A stretch of 23,041 nucleotides of DNA, from IMG/VR virus record IMGVR_UViG_3300025117_001650, positions 1 to 23,041 of that record. One strand, given 5' to 3'. The notes under the pieces were generated by a model. The model was not told where the DNA came from. It did not search any database and saw only the letters and a program-made list of their open reading frames with translations. Made by a program: the position numbers and the translations under genes. Of this stretch, positions 6,938 through 15,134 are shown piece by piece. Source of the stretch: a virus. How positions within the stretch are numbered: position 1 is the first letter of the stretch; each line of letters starts with the position of its first letter.

Positions 6938-9301
6938 TTAGACTACAGTTTCACCGATACTTGCTCCTGTTGGTTGAATATTGAAAGATAATTGAATAAA
7001 CTCGGCTGCCTTAGTTGGCTGTATATAAATATCACCTTTTAAAATATTTCTATCAATGACGTCTGCTGTATTATTTGTTTCGTCCATTACAATTCTATAA
7101 GCATAGACTCCAGATTTCCTTTGGACAGAATCCATATAAGGATTTGCAATATTAAGAAATTGTTGTCTAGTAGTGTTTGTATTAGGCTCAAAAAGTAGAT
7201 AACGACTTGTTGAAGCCAAAAATTTCTTTAGAGCTATCAGCAACCTTCTTACGTTTACCCTATCTAATGCTGATGCAGCCTTCTGCAGAGTCTTCTGTCC
7301 CCAGACACTTATTCCCTGACCAGGAAATGTAGCAATTGGATTTACTCTTCCATCGTATAACGTGTCTCTTTCTGTATGAAGGACTTTTTTCTTCACATCG
7401 ACAGCACCAATTCCACCACGGTTTAATCCAGCTGGAGCAAACCAGGGTGAAGCTACCTTATCTGTAAATGAAATTACTTCAGCAATAACAACCGAGGGCG
7501 GTACCCATACGTTTTTATTTCTCTCTGTATCTTTAATTTGTATCCACGGGTAGTATGTTGCCGTGAAATTATTATCTATTCCTGAAACAGAATTTACAGC
7601 ATCTGTAATTGATCCGTTATATCCAACACAATCCATAACATAAAAACAATCTTGTCTACTATCACATATATTTCTTACATGTTCAGTTATTTTTGGATGT
7701 GTATTTTCTAAAATGCCTGGAGTTATAATCATATTTACATCAAACAAGTCTGGGTCAGATATAGTATTTAACGCTCTTTTATAAGCAAGTGAACCAGATG
7801 TAGATGCTCCAGAACAATCAAATCCAAATATATTAGATGCTTGAATTGCTGCTCCTACCTGTTTTCCTCTATTTGGAGCCATTCCATCCCAACCGAATTG
7901 GAATCCAACTGTGAATTTTAACATTTCAGTTGGAGCTGTTGAGCCAGATAAAGAAGCAGAATATAGAGATGAACTTCTGTGACCCACTTTGTCGTCTAAA
8001 TTCATTGTTGCAACTGAATTTGTTACTGAAGAATCAGGTATCGGTTTAAAAAATTCCTTAGCATCAGAATCTTCGAAGTCTACTCCCCAATAGTGAAGAT
8101 TGTTGTACGTATCTTCATCACCTTGATATGATTTTGTTGGAATTGAAACTAAACCTACAACATTATCTATAAAATCAATATATGCACTATTTCCAAATGG
8201 AACAACTTGATTAGAAATATTTTCTAAACCATTAGCTGGAATTATACGTACATATTTACTCTTGTTCGGATAATCTCCAAAAGAATCTATTCTTCCATTG
8301 GAATCAATAACATCATATTTGTCTCCGATAACCTTAAGTATGTAATTGTCACTGCTTGGATTCAAATCAACATTAGTAAATGTTTCATATGCAATCTGTC
8401 TTGTATCTTTATCAGCATAATCTCTGATAACAACATTAAATGTTCCATAATCAGAACTTCCAGAAGCAGGTTTTTTGACACTATTAATAGATATTTTATA
8501 AGATGTATTAGCATTTGTTCCATCACTAAGAGTTGCAAACCTAAATAAGTTAAATGGGCCACCGCTTACACTTCTTTGTGATTGAATCCAGGGTGTAAAT
8601 GCCGCAGAATAACTTGCAGAATTGTCAAATGTTAAATTACCAGTACTTGAACTTACACTACAGCTTACAGTATCTGCTAATGAGGCAGAATTTGCAAAGT
8701 TTCTAAATAAAGAATAAATATATAAATTGCTTGACAGTGCATTTCCTGATGTGCTTTCAGGACCCTTACCAAAAACTTTTTCTATATAATTAGGACTGGC
8801 AAAATCAAATGAGGCACTAACAGTAGTTCCACTACCAGAAATTATAAAACTGGTTCCAATAGCAGCACCAGAACCTGTTACTGATCCTGTAACAAAAACA
8901 TCATTTGTAAAAGCATCACTTCCAGATGTGGGCGCAAGAACAGCTACACATTTTAAATATGAAGAGCCAGAAGATATATATAATTTAATAAAATCATTCT
9001 GCCCTTCAGTTCTTGTACTACCATTTCTCCATCCCTCTATTCCCAAAACTCTGACAACATGAACAATACCTGCATTTTTTAAATAATTTTTTACTGTATA
9101 AGGTACGTACGTCTTATCTGTATTCTCACCAAATAGCACATTAAAATCATTTGCATTAGTAACAGGTTGAGGAAAAAATGCCTTCCCACGTTCTGTTGGT
9201 CCGATTATTACCGCACCAATAGCACCAATTCCTGTTGACAAAAATGATTGATCGAGTTCGCGGGTAAATACACCCGGCGAAATTTGAGCTCCTGTCGCCA
9301 C
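6938..9301 (-). CDS. Contractile tail sheath protein (T4 gp18-like)
   Basis: Forms the contractile outer cylinder around the tail tube that drives injection. The N-terminus has the sheath signature ISPGVFTRELDQS, followed by IGAVIIGPTERGKAF and a region VPYTVKNYLKNAG typical of sheath domain I. The conserved C-terminal half contains FPGQGISVWGQKTL (near residue 657), DRVNVRRLLIALKKF and GDIYIQPTKAAEFIQLSF, the strands that link neighbouring subunits. At 787 residues it is longer than T4 gp18 (659), with Ser/Gly-rich insertions near residues 120-260 that probably form surface domains. Translation starts at GTG with GGAG eight bases upstream. It is preceded by two copies of the promoter-like motif and followed by a strong terminator, so it may be made from its own transcript, as expected for an abundant protein. 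Confidence 0.96.
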   Translation of the reverse strand: MATGAQISPGVFTRELDQSFLSTGIGAIGAVIIGPTERGKAFFPQPVTNANDFNVLFGENTDKTYVPYTVKNYLKNAGIVHVVRVLGIEGWRNGSTRTEGQNDFIKLYISSGSSYLKCVAVLAPTSGSDAFTNDVFVTGSVTGSGAAIGTSFIISGSGTTVSASFDFASPNYIEKVFGKGPESTSGNALSSNLYIYSLFRNFANSASLADTVSCSVSSSTGNLTFDNSASYSAAFTPWIQSQRSVSGGPFNLFRFATLSDGTNANTSYKISINSVKKPASGSSDYGTFNVVIRDYADKDTRQIAYETFTNVDLNPSSDNYILKVIGDKYDVIDSNGRIDSFGDYPNKSKYVRIIPANGLENISNQVVPFGNSAYIDFIDNVVGLVSIPTKSYQGDEDTYNNLHYWGVDFEDSDAKEFFKPIPDSSVTNSVATMNLDDKVGHRSSSLYSASLSGSTAPTEMLKFTVGFQFGWDGMAPNRGKQVGAAIQASNIFGFDCSGASTSGSLAYKRALNTISDPDLFDVNMIITPGILENTHPKITEHVRNICDSRQDCFYVMDCVGYNGSITDAVNSVSGIDNNFTATYYPWIQIKDTERNKNVWVPPSVVIAEVISFTDKVASPWFAPAGLNRGGIGAVDVKKKVLHTERDTLYDGRVNPIATFPGQGISVWGQKTLQKAASALDRVNVRRLLIALKKFLASTSRYLLFEPNTNTTRQQFLNIANPYMDSVQRKSGVYAYRIVMDETNNTADVIDRNILKGDIYIQPTKAAEFIQLSFNIQPTGASIGETVV

Positions 9302-9336
9302 TAAATTTTCTCCATTTTAATTAAAATAAACTATTA

Positions 9337-9346
9337 TATAAATATA
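9337..9346 (-). promoter_or_regulatory. Promoter-like motif TATATTTATA before sheath (proximal copy)
   Basis: Exact motif copy 35 bases before the GTG start of the sheath gene, inside the 92-base gap that separates it from the coiled-coil gene. No ORF or terminator is visible in that gap. Confidence 0.5.
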
Positions 9347-9363
9347 AGACTTTGAAAGTAAAA

Positions 9364-9373
9364 TATAAATATA
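9364..9373 (-). promoter_or_regulatory. Promoter-like motif TATATTTATA before sheath (distal copy)
   Basis: Second exact copy, 27 bases upstream of the proximal one. Two copies in front of the sheath gene would fit strong expression of a high-copy structural protein, if the motif is a promoter. Confidence 0.4.
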
Positions 9374-9393
9374 TTACAAAATCTTTAAATCTT

Positions 9394-9645
9394 TTAATCT
9401 ACTGTCAATGTTCCTTTTTCTAAATCAACTTTTCCAAATCCGAACTTCTTTCCAGTATCGTCGATTAATTGTTTTTCTCTATTTTTCAATTCTTTGTAGT
9501 CTATAAACAATTTCTTTTCTAATTCACTCAAATTATTCATTTCGATCCTAACTTCACCAATTTGGTTCATAACTTTGATGAATTCTATTTGTAAATTTTT
9601 TATTGTTTCTAATGTTTCCTTTGGGAGATTAATAACTTTTATCAT
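9394..9645 (-). CDS. Small coiled-coil phage protein (83 aa, unknown)
   Basis: After a short strand (MIKVINLPKETL) the protein is one long predicted coiled coil (about residues 10-66, heptads of Leu/Ile with Glu/Lys) ending in FGFGKVDLEKGTLTVD. Proteins of this size and layout are common in phage genomes without known role; a scaffold, chaperone or assembly factor is possible. It starts three bases after the endolysin stop, so it is probably co-translated with the upstream genes. No strong ribosome site is needed if coupling applies. Confidence 0.75.
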   Translation of the reverse strand: MIKVINLPKETLETIKNLQIEFIKVMNQIGEVRIEMNNLSELEKKLFIDYKELKNREKQLIDDTGKKFGFGKVDLEKGTLTVD

Positions 9646-9648
9646 GTT

Positions 9649-10266
9649 TTACTCTACTTTTATTGTTTTTAATGTTTCTTTTACTCGACTGTTTTGTAAA
9701 ATAGATTCAAATTTGACCGCATATCCTTTTATTAATTCAGCTCTATCTAAACCATTAATTATTTTCCTGGAATTTAAGTAATCAGTTTTATTCTCATTTA
9801 TATAGTCACTTAATTTTTTACCAGTAAATATTCCCTTTATCATTCCAATAGACATGATCTTGTAGGCAATACTTGACTGTAAAGCTTTTTCTGGATTATC
9901 TATTAAATTTTCATTTAATAAATCTCCTAATTTTTTATAATTAGATCTACCAGTAATTTGTACAAAACCTCTACCTCTAAATAAATAACCATCTCCTTTT
10001 ATAGTGTTTCCTAATCTTTTACCAATTGGGGTATTTGGCTCGTATTTATCAAAATAAGATTTTTGACCCCTTTCGATTATAGGCTGATAAGTATTAGCAC
10101 ATTCATGTTTTACAGTTGCAAACATGTATGTAATATATTGAATATTATTTATATTATCTAATTCTATAGAATTTAAAATATTTTCTAATCCATTTACTTG
10201 CTCTTGGTTTAATTTTCCAAAACTGTTTTTATATAATTTAAAAAATAACTGTCTGCTAAATTTCAT
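9649..10266 (-). CDS. GH19 chitinase-fold endolysin / peptidoglycan hydrolase
   Basis: Cleaves the beta-1,4 glycan backbone of peptidoglycan, either in host lysis or as a virion lysin. The GH19 landmarks are clear: catalytic Glu55 in VKHECANTY and a second acid Glu65, then YFDKYEP, the signature GDGYLFRGRGFVQITGRSNY, and later IINGLDRAELIKGYAVKFE. At 205 residues it is a single-domain enzyme. No signal peptide is visible, so release would require a holin, or it acts as part of the particle. Its ATG overlaps the stop of the subtilase-like gene (ATGA). Position amid tail genes rather than in a holin-endolysin cassette leaves a tail-associated role open. Confidence 0.92.
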   Translation of the reverse strand: MKFSRQLFFKLYKNSFGKLNQEQVNGLENILNSIELDNINNIQYITYMFATVKHECANTYQPIIERGQKSYFDKYEPNTPIGKRLGNTIKGDGYLFRGRGFVQITGRSNYKKLGDLLNENLIDNPEKALQSSIAYKIMSIGMIKGIFTGKKLSDYINENKTDYLNSRKIINGLDRAELIKGYAVKFESILQNSRVKETLKTIKVE

Positions 10267-11192
10267 ATTATTTGTGATAAATTTAATTGTTGAAATTTTA
10301 TTCTTTTTATCTGGACAGTATTAGAAAAATCTGTAGATTCACTAATATATTCATTATTTAGTTTTGCACTAACTCTATAATCATATGTTCCCCAATTTAT
10401 AATATCAACATATCTTGATTCTGAAGAAGTTGAAATTAATTCAAAAGAAGATGAATTATGAGATCTAAATATTTCATAATAATTTATATTTTTTATTGGA
10501 TTAAATCCCAAAATAACTCTATCATTATTCTTTAATGAAGTCAATGTCTGAATTTCTCCAGAATGAGTAATGTATAAATTATTAGCCCAATAATTTGTGC
10601 CTGATACATATAGATTTATAACATTTTGAATGTTAATTTTTCCATATCCATTTGTAGAGTGCCAAATTCCATTTTCACTTCCTGTTTGTCTAGCAAGATA
10701 TCGAGCAACCCACAAACTTTCAGATAGATAATTTGTTATATATGATAATTGTCCAGCAATATATCCATTTGAATAAGAACTAGCGTCTGGCTCAATTTGA
10801 ATGGGGTCTAATGAAAAAAATTCTATATCATATCCAGTTTCGTTATTGTTATCACCACCACCAGTAACTACAATACTTGGTAAGTTGCTTCCACTATCAC
10901 TATCAAAAACATTATCTAAACTATTGGTACCTGCTGGAACAAAACATTGAACAAATGGATAATAATTTAATGCAGTAGAGATAAATCCAGACAAACCAAT
11001 TGTTGATTGAATATAAATTTGAGATCCAGTTGAGAATGATTGAGAAATTAATGTTGAAAAATTTTCAATTCCAAGTTGATTAATTTGTCCAGTCCATATC
11101 TCTCCCAAACTTTCATATCCTGATATAAATGCATTGCCAATATCAATATCATGTTGTCCTCCAACTCCTCCTATAGAAATATTATTTATCAT
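10263..11192 (-). CDS. Degenerate subtilase-like virion protein with C-terminal FN3 domain
   Basis: A 309-residue protein. Residues about 75-190 resemble the second half of a subtilisin (S8) fold: VQCFVPAGTNS corresponds to the oxyanion-hole phrase AAGN, ASSYSNGYIAG (137-147) aligns with GTSMAAPHVAG so that Ser139 is at the nucleophile position, and NGYGKINIQNVI matches the closing GYG phrase. No Asp or His catalytic motif is visible, so proteolysis is doubtful and the fold may serve structure or binding. Residues about 213-297 look like a fibronectin type III domain, common on phage surfaces. It lies in the tail gene cluster, overlapping both neighbours by one to four bases. The subtilase reading is an inference from the pattern, made with moderate confidence; the gene itself is certain. 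Confidence 0.6.
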   Translation of the reverse strand: MINNISIGGVGGQHDIDIGNAFISGYESLGEIWTGQINQLGIENFSTLISQSFSTGSQIYIQSTIGLSGFISTALNYYPFVQCFVPAGTNSLDNVFDSDSGSNLPSIVVTGGGDNNNETGYDIEFFSLDPIQIEPDASSYSNGYIAGQLSYITNYLSESLWVARYLARQTGSENGIWHSTNGYGKINIQNVINLYVSGTNYWANNLYITHSGEIQTLTSLKNNDRVILGFNPIKNINYYEIFRSHNSSSFELISTSSESRYVDIINWGTYDYRVSAKLNNEYISESTDFSNTVQIKRIKFQQLNLSQII

Positions 11193-12286
11193 TATTGTAA
11201 GGTGTAATAAACATTCACTTCTATATTAACTGGATTGGTAGAATTTATATCTATTGCACTGCCACTAATATCATAAGTAAAAATCTTTAGTTGTTTACTC
11301 AAAGAACCTTTTTGTCCATATCCAAAAAACAATTTTCCATCATTATTGTATCCGACAAAAGATTTAACATAAACAATTCCATTTAATGTAGCCACTGAAC
11401 TTGTTGCTAAATACGAACCAGTTGCTGTCCTAGACCAACTAACATCTGATCCTAAACTATTTTTATGAAGATATAATACACTTGGATTGTTAGAACCACT
11501 TTGCTGAATTTGAGCTATATATTTTCTTTCATATCCAATTATTTTAGAATTAGCATTAGAAGCTATAACCCAAAAATTAGCAGCTCCATTACTATTATAA
11601 ATTATTGGCTCACCATTCCAATAAGTAATTACAGTCTGATTATCATCAGAAAATGTTCCACTAGGGTGACTACTACTTATAATTACACCAGGAGAAAATT
11701 TAAAATTAACATCGTTTTTTAATATTACTTGATTACTTCCTAAATTATGTGTTCCTGGACCAACATCAATTAACTGACTAGATGTTGCTAAAGCAACTTT
11801 TGCTGATAAATCATCACTAGTACTTACATAAATTATTTTAGAATCTAAAATTAAACTTTTTAATTCATGTGTAGATTTATTTACAAAATTTAATGAACCA
11901 CTTACTAATTCAACTCTTAAAAAATCTCCATTATTTAATGAATTTGCTCTTAATGTTTTTTCAATTGATGAGCTTGGATGTGTCAAAACAATTTCATAAG
12001 AAGAACCAGATATATTATATATATCTCCTCTTCCTTCTATAACTATATTAATCTGATTTCCATTATCTCTTAAAGTCCCAGTTAATTCTGAGCTGCTTAT
12101 TATTGCATTTGGAAGTAAAAATAGATCTACGTTATTTTTTAACACTATTCCACCATCATACGTTCCAGGGTAAATGGAAACTAAATCACCAGAACTAGCA
12201 CTATTTACAGCGGTTTGAACATTTTCAAAACCTAATGTACTGCCATCTGATTTTAAAAGAATTATGTTGTTATATGTTGTTGACAT
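11192..12286 (-). CDS. Beta-helix (pectin-lyase-fold) virion protein with internal duplication
   Basis: The 364-residue product has two related halves. Residues about 22-92 (VQTAVNSASSGDLVSIYPG, then VILKNNVDLFLLPNAIISSS) and 157-233 (LSAKVALATSSQLIDVGPGT, then VILKNDVNFKFSPGVIISSS) share the same order of strands, as in right-handed beta-helix proteins that begin with a PGTY-type rung. The last 130 residues are a beta-rich domain ending VNIEVNVYYTLQ. A tail-spike, fibre or decoration role is inferred. No catalytic acids of a lyase can be assigned. It begins directly after the gp15-like gene's stop and overlaps the next start by one base. Confidence 0.72.
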   Translation of the reverse strand: MSTTYNNIILLKSDGSTLGFENVQTAVNSASSGDLVSIYPGTYDGGIVLKNNVDLFLLPNAIISSSELTGTLRDNGNQINIVIEGRGDIYNISGSSYEIVLTHPSSSIEKTLRANSLNNGDFLRVELVSGSLNFVNKSTHELKSLILDSKIIYVSTSDDLSAKVALATSSQLIDVGPGTHNLGSNQVILKNDVNFKFSPGVIISSSHPSGTFSDDNQTVITYWNGEPIIYNSNGAANFWVIASNANSKIIGYERKYIAQIQQSGSNNPSVLYLHKNSLGSDVSWSRTATGSYLATSSVATLNGIVYVKSFVGYNNDGKLFFGYGQKGSLSKQLKIFTYDISGSAIDINSTNPVNIEVNVYYTLQ

Positions 12287-13132
12287 TTAAGCATTTCCGG
12301 GATTAAAAAAATTAAAAGTATAAACAGATTGCTCGTCAATAACTACAAGCACGGTATTTGTAATAGAAACTGGAATTTTATTATTTAAAATAATACTATT
12401 TATATTTTTAACAAATTCAGACTGTATTATTATTTTAGCTGGAGATAAGATCTTTATCGTTGTGTCTCTATTGTTAAAAGATTCTGGAATTATATAAGCA
12501 TTTACATTCATTGTAAAAGTATCTGTTACACTTCTATTATCATTATCAGTAACTTCTATAACATTATTTATATTATCATAATTTGCACGAAACTTATAGT
12601 ATTTATCTCCCCAATAACTACCCTCAGCATAAACAAATTTTTCTATGATACTGTTCATCTGTCTAATGTATGCAGTCCAGATTTTTACTTCATAGTTAAC
12701 ATTTACATAATCTGGAACAGTCACCGAATAATGAACTTTAGAAGGACTTAACTTATTTGCTAAAGAAAATATGTCGTACCTATTTTTCGTATCATATCCT
12801 GATGAAATAGTTCTTCTAAGGTTTCCATCCATCTTGTCCATAGTCATGGTTGAACTTTTAGCAATATCTCCTCTTGATATTACTAAAACTGGAACTAATA
12901 TTTGTTTTGTATTTTCGTCACGAAACCATCCATCAGCTTGAATAGACTTCCATCTCTCAGGATTTGCAAAATAACAAGGGACTGTTGTTGATTTATTATT
13001 TTCTACAATTTCTGGTTTAATTGTATTTTTAATGTGTCTTAATATTGCTTCATCAACATCTTCGATTTTAATACAAATATTTCTTACAGTATCAGTATCT
13101 CGTCTAAGTTGATTTATTCTGTTTTCATACAT
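12287..13132 (-). CDS. Tail terminator / proximal sheath stabiliser (T4 gp15-like)
   Basis: Probably caps the tail tube and joins it to the neck. The layout follows T4 gp15 (281 residues here, 272 in T4): an early VPCYFANPERW corresponding to gp15 VPITYASKEHF, a long strand ILVPVLVISRGDIA, then a central VNYEVKIWTAYIRQMNSIIEKF corresponding to YELSIFTRYEDDMFQIVEQI, and a strand TFTMNVNAYIIPE near the end like gp15 LTFEVNGWMYPP. These matches are of pattern rather than close identity. Position between gp13/gp14-like genes and the sheath fits the T4 order. The start is ATG at 13132, eleven bases after the previous stop. Confidence 0.62.
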   Translation of the reverse strand: MYENRINQLRRDTDTVRNICIKIEDVDEAILRHIKNTIKPEIVENNKSTTVPCYFANPERWKSIQADGWFRDENTKQILVPVLVISRGDIAKSSTMTMDKMDGNLRRTISSGYDTKNRYDIFSLANKLSPSKVHYSVTVPDYVNVNYEVKIWTAYIRQMNSIIEKFVYAEGSYWGDKYYKFRANYDNINNVIEVTDNDNRSVTDTFTMNVNAYIIPESFNNRDTTIKILSPAKIIIQSEFVKNINSIILNNKIPVSITNTVLVVIDEQSVYTFNFFNPGNA

Positions 13133-13143
13133 AATAAAATAAA

Positions 13144-13950
13144 TTAATCCAAAATAATAAGTAGTGACGCTGTCGCGAAACTCAACTCATCATCAGTGGT
13201 TACTGCAACAGATGATGAAAGGGCTCCATAAACTAAAACATTTCCTGTAGAACCAGAATCACATAAAGCTGCACTTACAACTGTTCCCCAATCTGTAGAT
13301 GATGCTGTTGCAAATGTTGCTGTCCCATAATTATGAGTTCCTGCAGTTGAAGCTGTTGCCCATAAATCATGAGAAAGTCTTGAATAATTAGATCCAGTTA
13401 CTGAAGGTATATTTGTTCCTGTCATAGAACCAGTTATGCTTCCAGTTGTAAGTGCTATAAAAATAGATGACGTCATCGGATAACTGATACCTTTAAAAGT
13501 ATGATCTATCATTTTATTTGCGATAAATGTAGAAAATCCACCATTCAATACTTCTATTGATAATTGATTGATTCCTACTCTTACAGTATCACCAGCATTT
13601 ATTGTTTTAGATGTTGCCAGCGGACAGTGAGCAAGCATATTGCCACCAGTTTTTGCATCAAACAGGGCAGCACTTATAACTGTTCCCCATCCTGGTGCAG
13701 TAGACTGAGTAAAAGTAATCTGAACATCATTTAATTTAATTCTATTTGCTGCAGGAGTTCCAAAGGCATCGTCGCATATCGAACGAGTATATGCGCCGCC
13801 TAAATTTACAGGTTCATATATTCCCGTTCCGTCATCAGCAATACTTGACGTTGATAGAGCAAGATAAATTTGTGTTGGTTGAGTAAATGCCGTGTTGCCT
13901 ACGATATGATCAAGCCATTTAAGTTCTGTATAATCTGTAATAGTTGCTAT
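13144..13950 (-). CDS. Two-domain tail-fibre-type protein starting at ATA
   Basis: The frame is open far upstream of its first ATG (13638). The missing 104 codons encode a well-formed domain beginning ATITDYTELKWLDHIVGNT. Just before it the coding strand has GGAG seven bases from ATA (13950..13948), and an in-frame TAA lies upstream, so ATA (or ATT two codons earlier) must be the start. The 268-residue product holds two copies of a phage domain often annotated as tail fibre: PTQIYLALSTSS ... WGTVISAALFDAKTGGNML ... SKTINAGDTVRV, and SSIFIALTTGS ... WGTVVSAALCDSGSTGNVL ... VTTDDELSF. Both end in a beta strand. It is likely a neck or tail decoration or fibre component. A motif copy and a TATAAATA lie just upstream. 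Confidence 0.82.
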   Translation of the reverse strand: MATITDYTELKWLDHIVGNTAFTQPTQIYLALSTSSIADDGTGIYEPVNLGGAYTRSICDDAFGTPAANRIKLNDVQITFTQSTAPGWGTVISAALFDAKTGGNMLAHCPLATSKTINAGDTVRVGINQLSIEVLNGGFSTFIANKMIDHTFKGISYPMTSSIFIALTTGSITGSMTGTNIPSVTGSNYSRLSHDLWATASTAGTHNYGTATFATASSTDWGTVVSAALCDSGSTGNVLVYGALSSSVAVTTDDELSFATASLLIILD

Positions 13951-13957
13951 TTTAATT

Positions 13958-13961
13958 CTCC
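13958..13961 (-). promoter_or_regulatory. Ribosome binding site that points to the ATA start
   Basis: GGAG on the coding strand, seven bases before ATA at 13950. The same spacing and sequence class are seen before the GTG start of the sheath, the TTG start at 17236 and the ATG at 19705, which supports initiation here rather than at the internal ATG at 13638. Confidence 0.7.
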
Positions 13962-13970
13962 GTTTTTATT

Positions 13971-13980
13971 TATAAATATA
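13971..13980 (-). promoter_or_regulatory. Promoter-like motif TATATTTATA before two-domain fibre gene
   Basis: Exact motif copy, overlapping by four bases a T4-type TATAAATA octamer on the coding strand (13967..13974). It lies 20 bases before the ATA start, in the 42-base gap after the gp14-like gene. Confidence 0.5.
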
Positions 13981-13992
13981 ATTTTATTTTTT

Positions 13993-14454
13993 TTATTGAA
14001 TTCTTTCACTAAGATTTGTCAAACTTATATTTGAGAGATGAGCCAAACAAATAAAACTCCAAGTATGCTCTTCACCAGGTCTTTTAGCAATTTTCTGATC
14101 TTCTTGAACATTGTTTATTTCATATATTGTTTCTTGCCACTCTATCACATCTCCAATTTCTGGATAACTTCCTTTTTGTCTCATCATTTCTCTGTTTATT
14201 GCAACTATTATTCCTTGTTTTACATTCTGTCCGAATTCATTTACAGAAATTAATGGAGTATCTGATTTTATTAGACAATTAATTCTGATTCCTGTATAAT
14301 ATTTTTTATTTACGCTTTCTCCATATATATCTTTAGTATCAGAATTTGCTATTGATACCTTAAATATAGTCACTTCTGTCTCTATGACATCATTGATTAA
14401 CTCATTGTTTATATTGTAAAAAAAGCGTAAGTCTTTTTCTGTTACAAATCTCAT
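13993..14454 (-). CDS. Candidate neck protein, T4 gp14-like (153 aa)
   Basis: Begins MRFVTEKDLRFFYNINNELI, followed by IYGESVNKKYYTGI, NEFGQNVKQGIIVAINREMM and PEIGDVIEWQETIYEINNVQED. The sequence of a small-beta region, FG..., a strand, then GD-[IL]-hydrophobic and YEIN-V matches the core of T4 gp14 ([29 protein letters not shown]), though it is shorter (153 against 256). gp14 forms the neck with gp13 and joins the filled head to the tail. Placement between gp13-like and gp15-like genes supports this. An alternative is a head-closure or connector protein of another class. Confidence 0.5.
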   Translation of the reverse strand: MRFVTEKDLRFFYNINNELINDVIETEVTIFKVSIANSDTKDIYGESVNKKYYTGIRINCLIKSDTPLISVNEFGQNVKQGIIVAINREMMRQKGSYPEIGDVIEWQETIYEINNVQEDQKIAKRPGEEHTWSFICLAHLSNISLTNLSERIQ

Positions 14455-14469
14455 TAATTTTATTCTTTA

Positions 14470-14763
14470 TTAGAAACTTACTCCTGAAGGATGAATACGA
14501 TTTAAATTTTCTTGATCTTTATCTTTTGTTCCAATTTTCTTATATAAACTAATATATAATTTCTTTTTATCGCTATCTTCAAAAGCTAATCTATCAGCTA
14601 ATTTTAAAACAAAATCAGTAATTAAATTTACTAAAATTAGTTTTGGATAGTTTGCTTTAAAAAATCTAGATGTAGTTATATCTAGAAGTTTTTCTAGATC
14701 CTTTTCAGTAACTTCTTTTATCAATTCTTCTTTGATAATTTCTTTTAATTCTGATTTTTTCAT
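14470..14763 (-). CDS. Small helical protein, unknown (97 aa)
   Basis: Strongly charged, starting MKKSELKEIIKEELIKEVTE, a pattern seen at the N-termini of several T4-like phage proteins that are trimmed or packaged in the head. This is followed by a central hydrophobic helix (KLILVNLITDFVLKLADRL) and a polar tail. It is not recognised as a named family. Its ATG overlaps the TGA of the papain-like gene (ATGA), so the two are probably coupled. Confidence 0.72.
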   Translation of the reverse strand: MKKSELKEIIKEELIKEVTEKDLEKLLDITTSRFFKANYPKLILVNLITDFVLKLADRLAFEDSDKKKLYISLYKKIGTKDKDQENLNRIHPSGVSF

Positions 14764-15134
14764 TTTTTTACCCTTAATTTATTTTTTAAATTTGGAAAAT
14801 ATCCCTCCCATGGACCCCAATTTTTTGTTTTCATCATAAATTTTATAATATCTGATAATTTATACCTATAAAATTTATATTTTTTTTGCATTTCAAATAT
14901 TTGTCCAATAGCATAATAAAGAACTTTAGGTACTGAAATATTTCTATTATTAGAGTGATCAAAAATCATTTCTCCTTTTTCAATCCAACAGTGTCCGAAT
15001 TCCATATTTTCAATTTCTGTTCCTTTTTGACCAATAGCCACTCCGTGAACTAAAGTATATTCATTTATATCTGGCTTATTGTTATTTAACCATATCCAAC
15101 GAGCATTTGCCTCATAACAATCACCCTTTGCCAT
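14760..15134 (-). CDS. Papain-fold-like small protein with Cys-His-Asp pattern (124 aa)
   Basis: The pattern GDCYEANAR (Cys6), FGHCWIE (His48) and IFDHSN (Asp59) is the order and spacing expected of a compact papain/transglutaminase-type Cys-His-Asp centre. The helix after the Cys and the strands around the His fit that fold. This could be a peptidase, amidase or deamidase acting on a host or virion protein, or an inactive structural relative; substrate and activity cannot be read from the sequence. The C-terminus is basic and aromatic (GPWEGYFPNLKNK). It lies directly after the ParB-like gene and a short overlapping ORF, in a cassette between neck genes. Start ATG at 15134, preceded by an A-rich stretch with no clear ribosome site. 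Confidence 0.65.
   Translation of the reverse strand: MAKGDCYEANARWIWLNNNKPDINEYTLVHGVAIGQKGTEIENMEFGHCWIEKGEMIFDHSNNRNISVPKVLYYAIGQIFEMQKKYKFYRYKLSDIIKFMMKTKNWGPWEGYFPNLKNKLRVKK

Noticed and set aside
8362-8562. 66-residue minus-strand frame within the sheath gene
   Set aside because: It is an out-of-frame Leu/Ile/Met-rich shadow of the sheath coding sequence.
13144-13638. 164-residue version of the two-domain fibre-type protein
   Set aside because: It would delete most of the first domain; coding sequence and a ribosome site extend to 13950.
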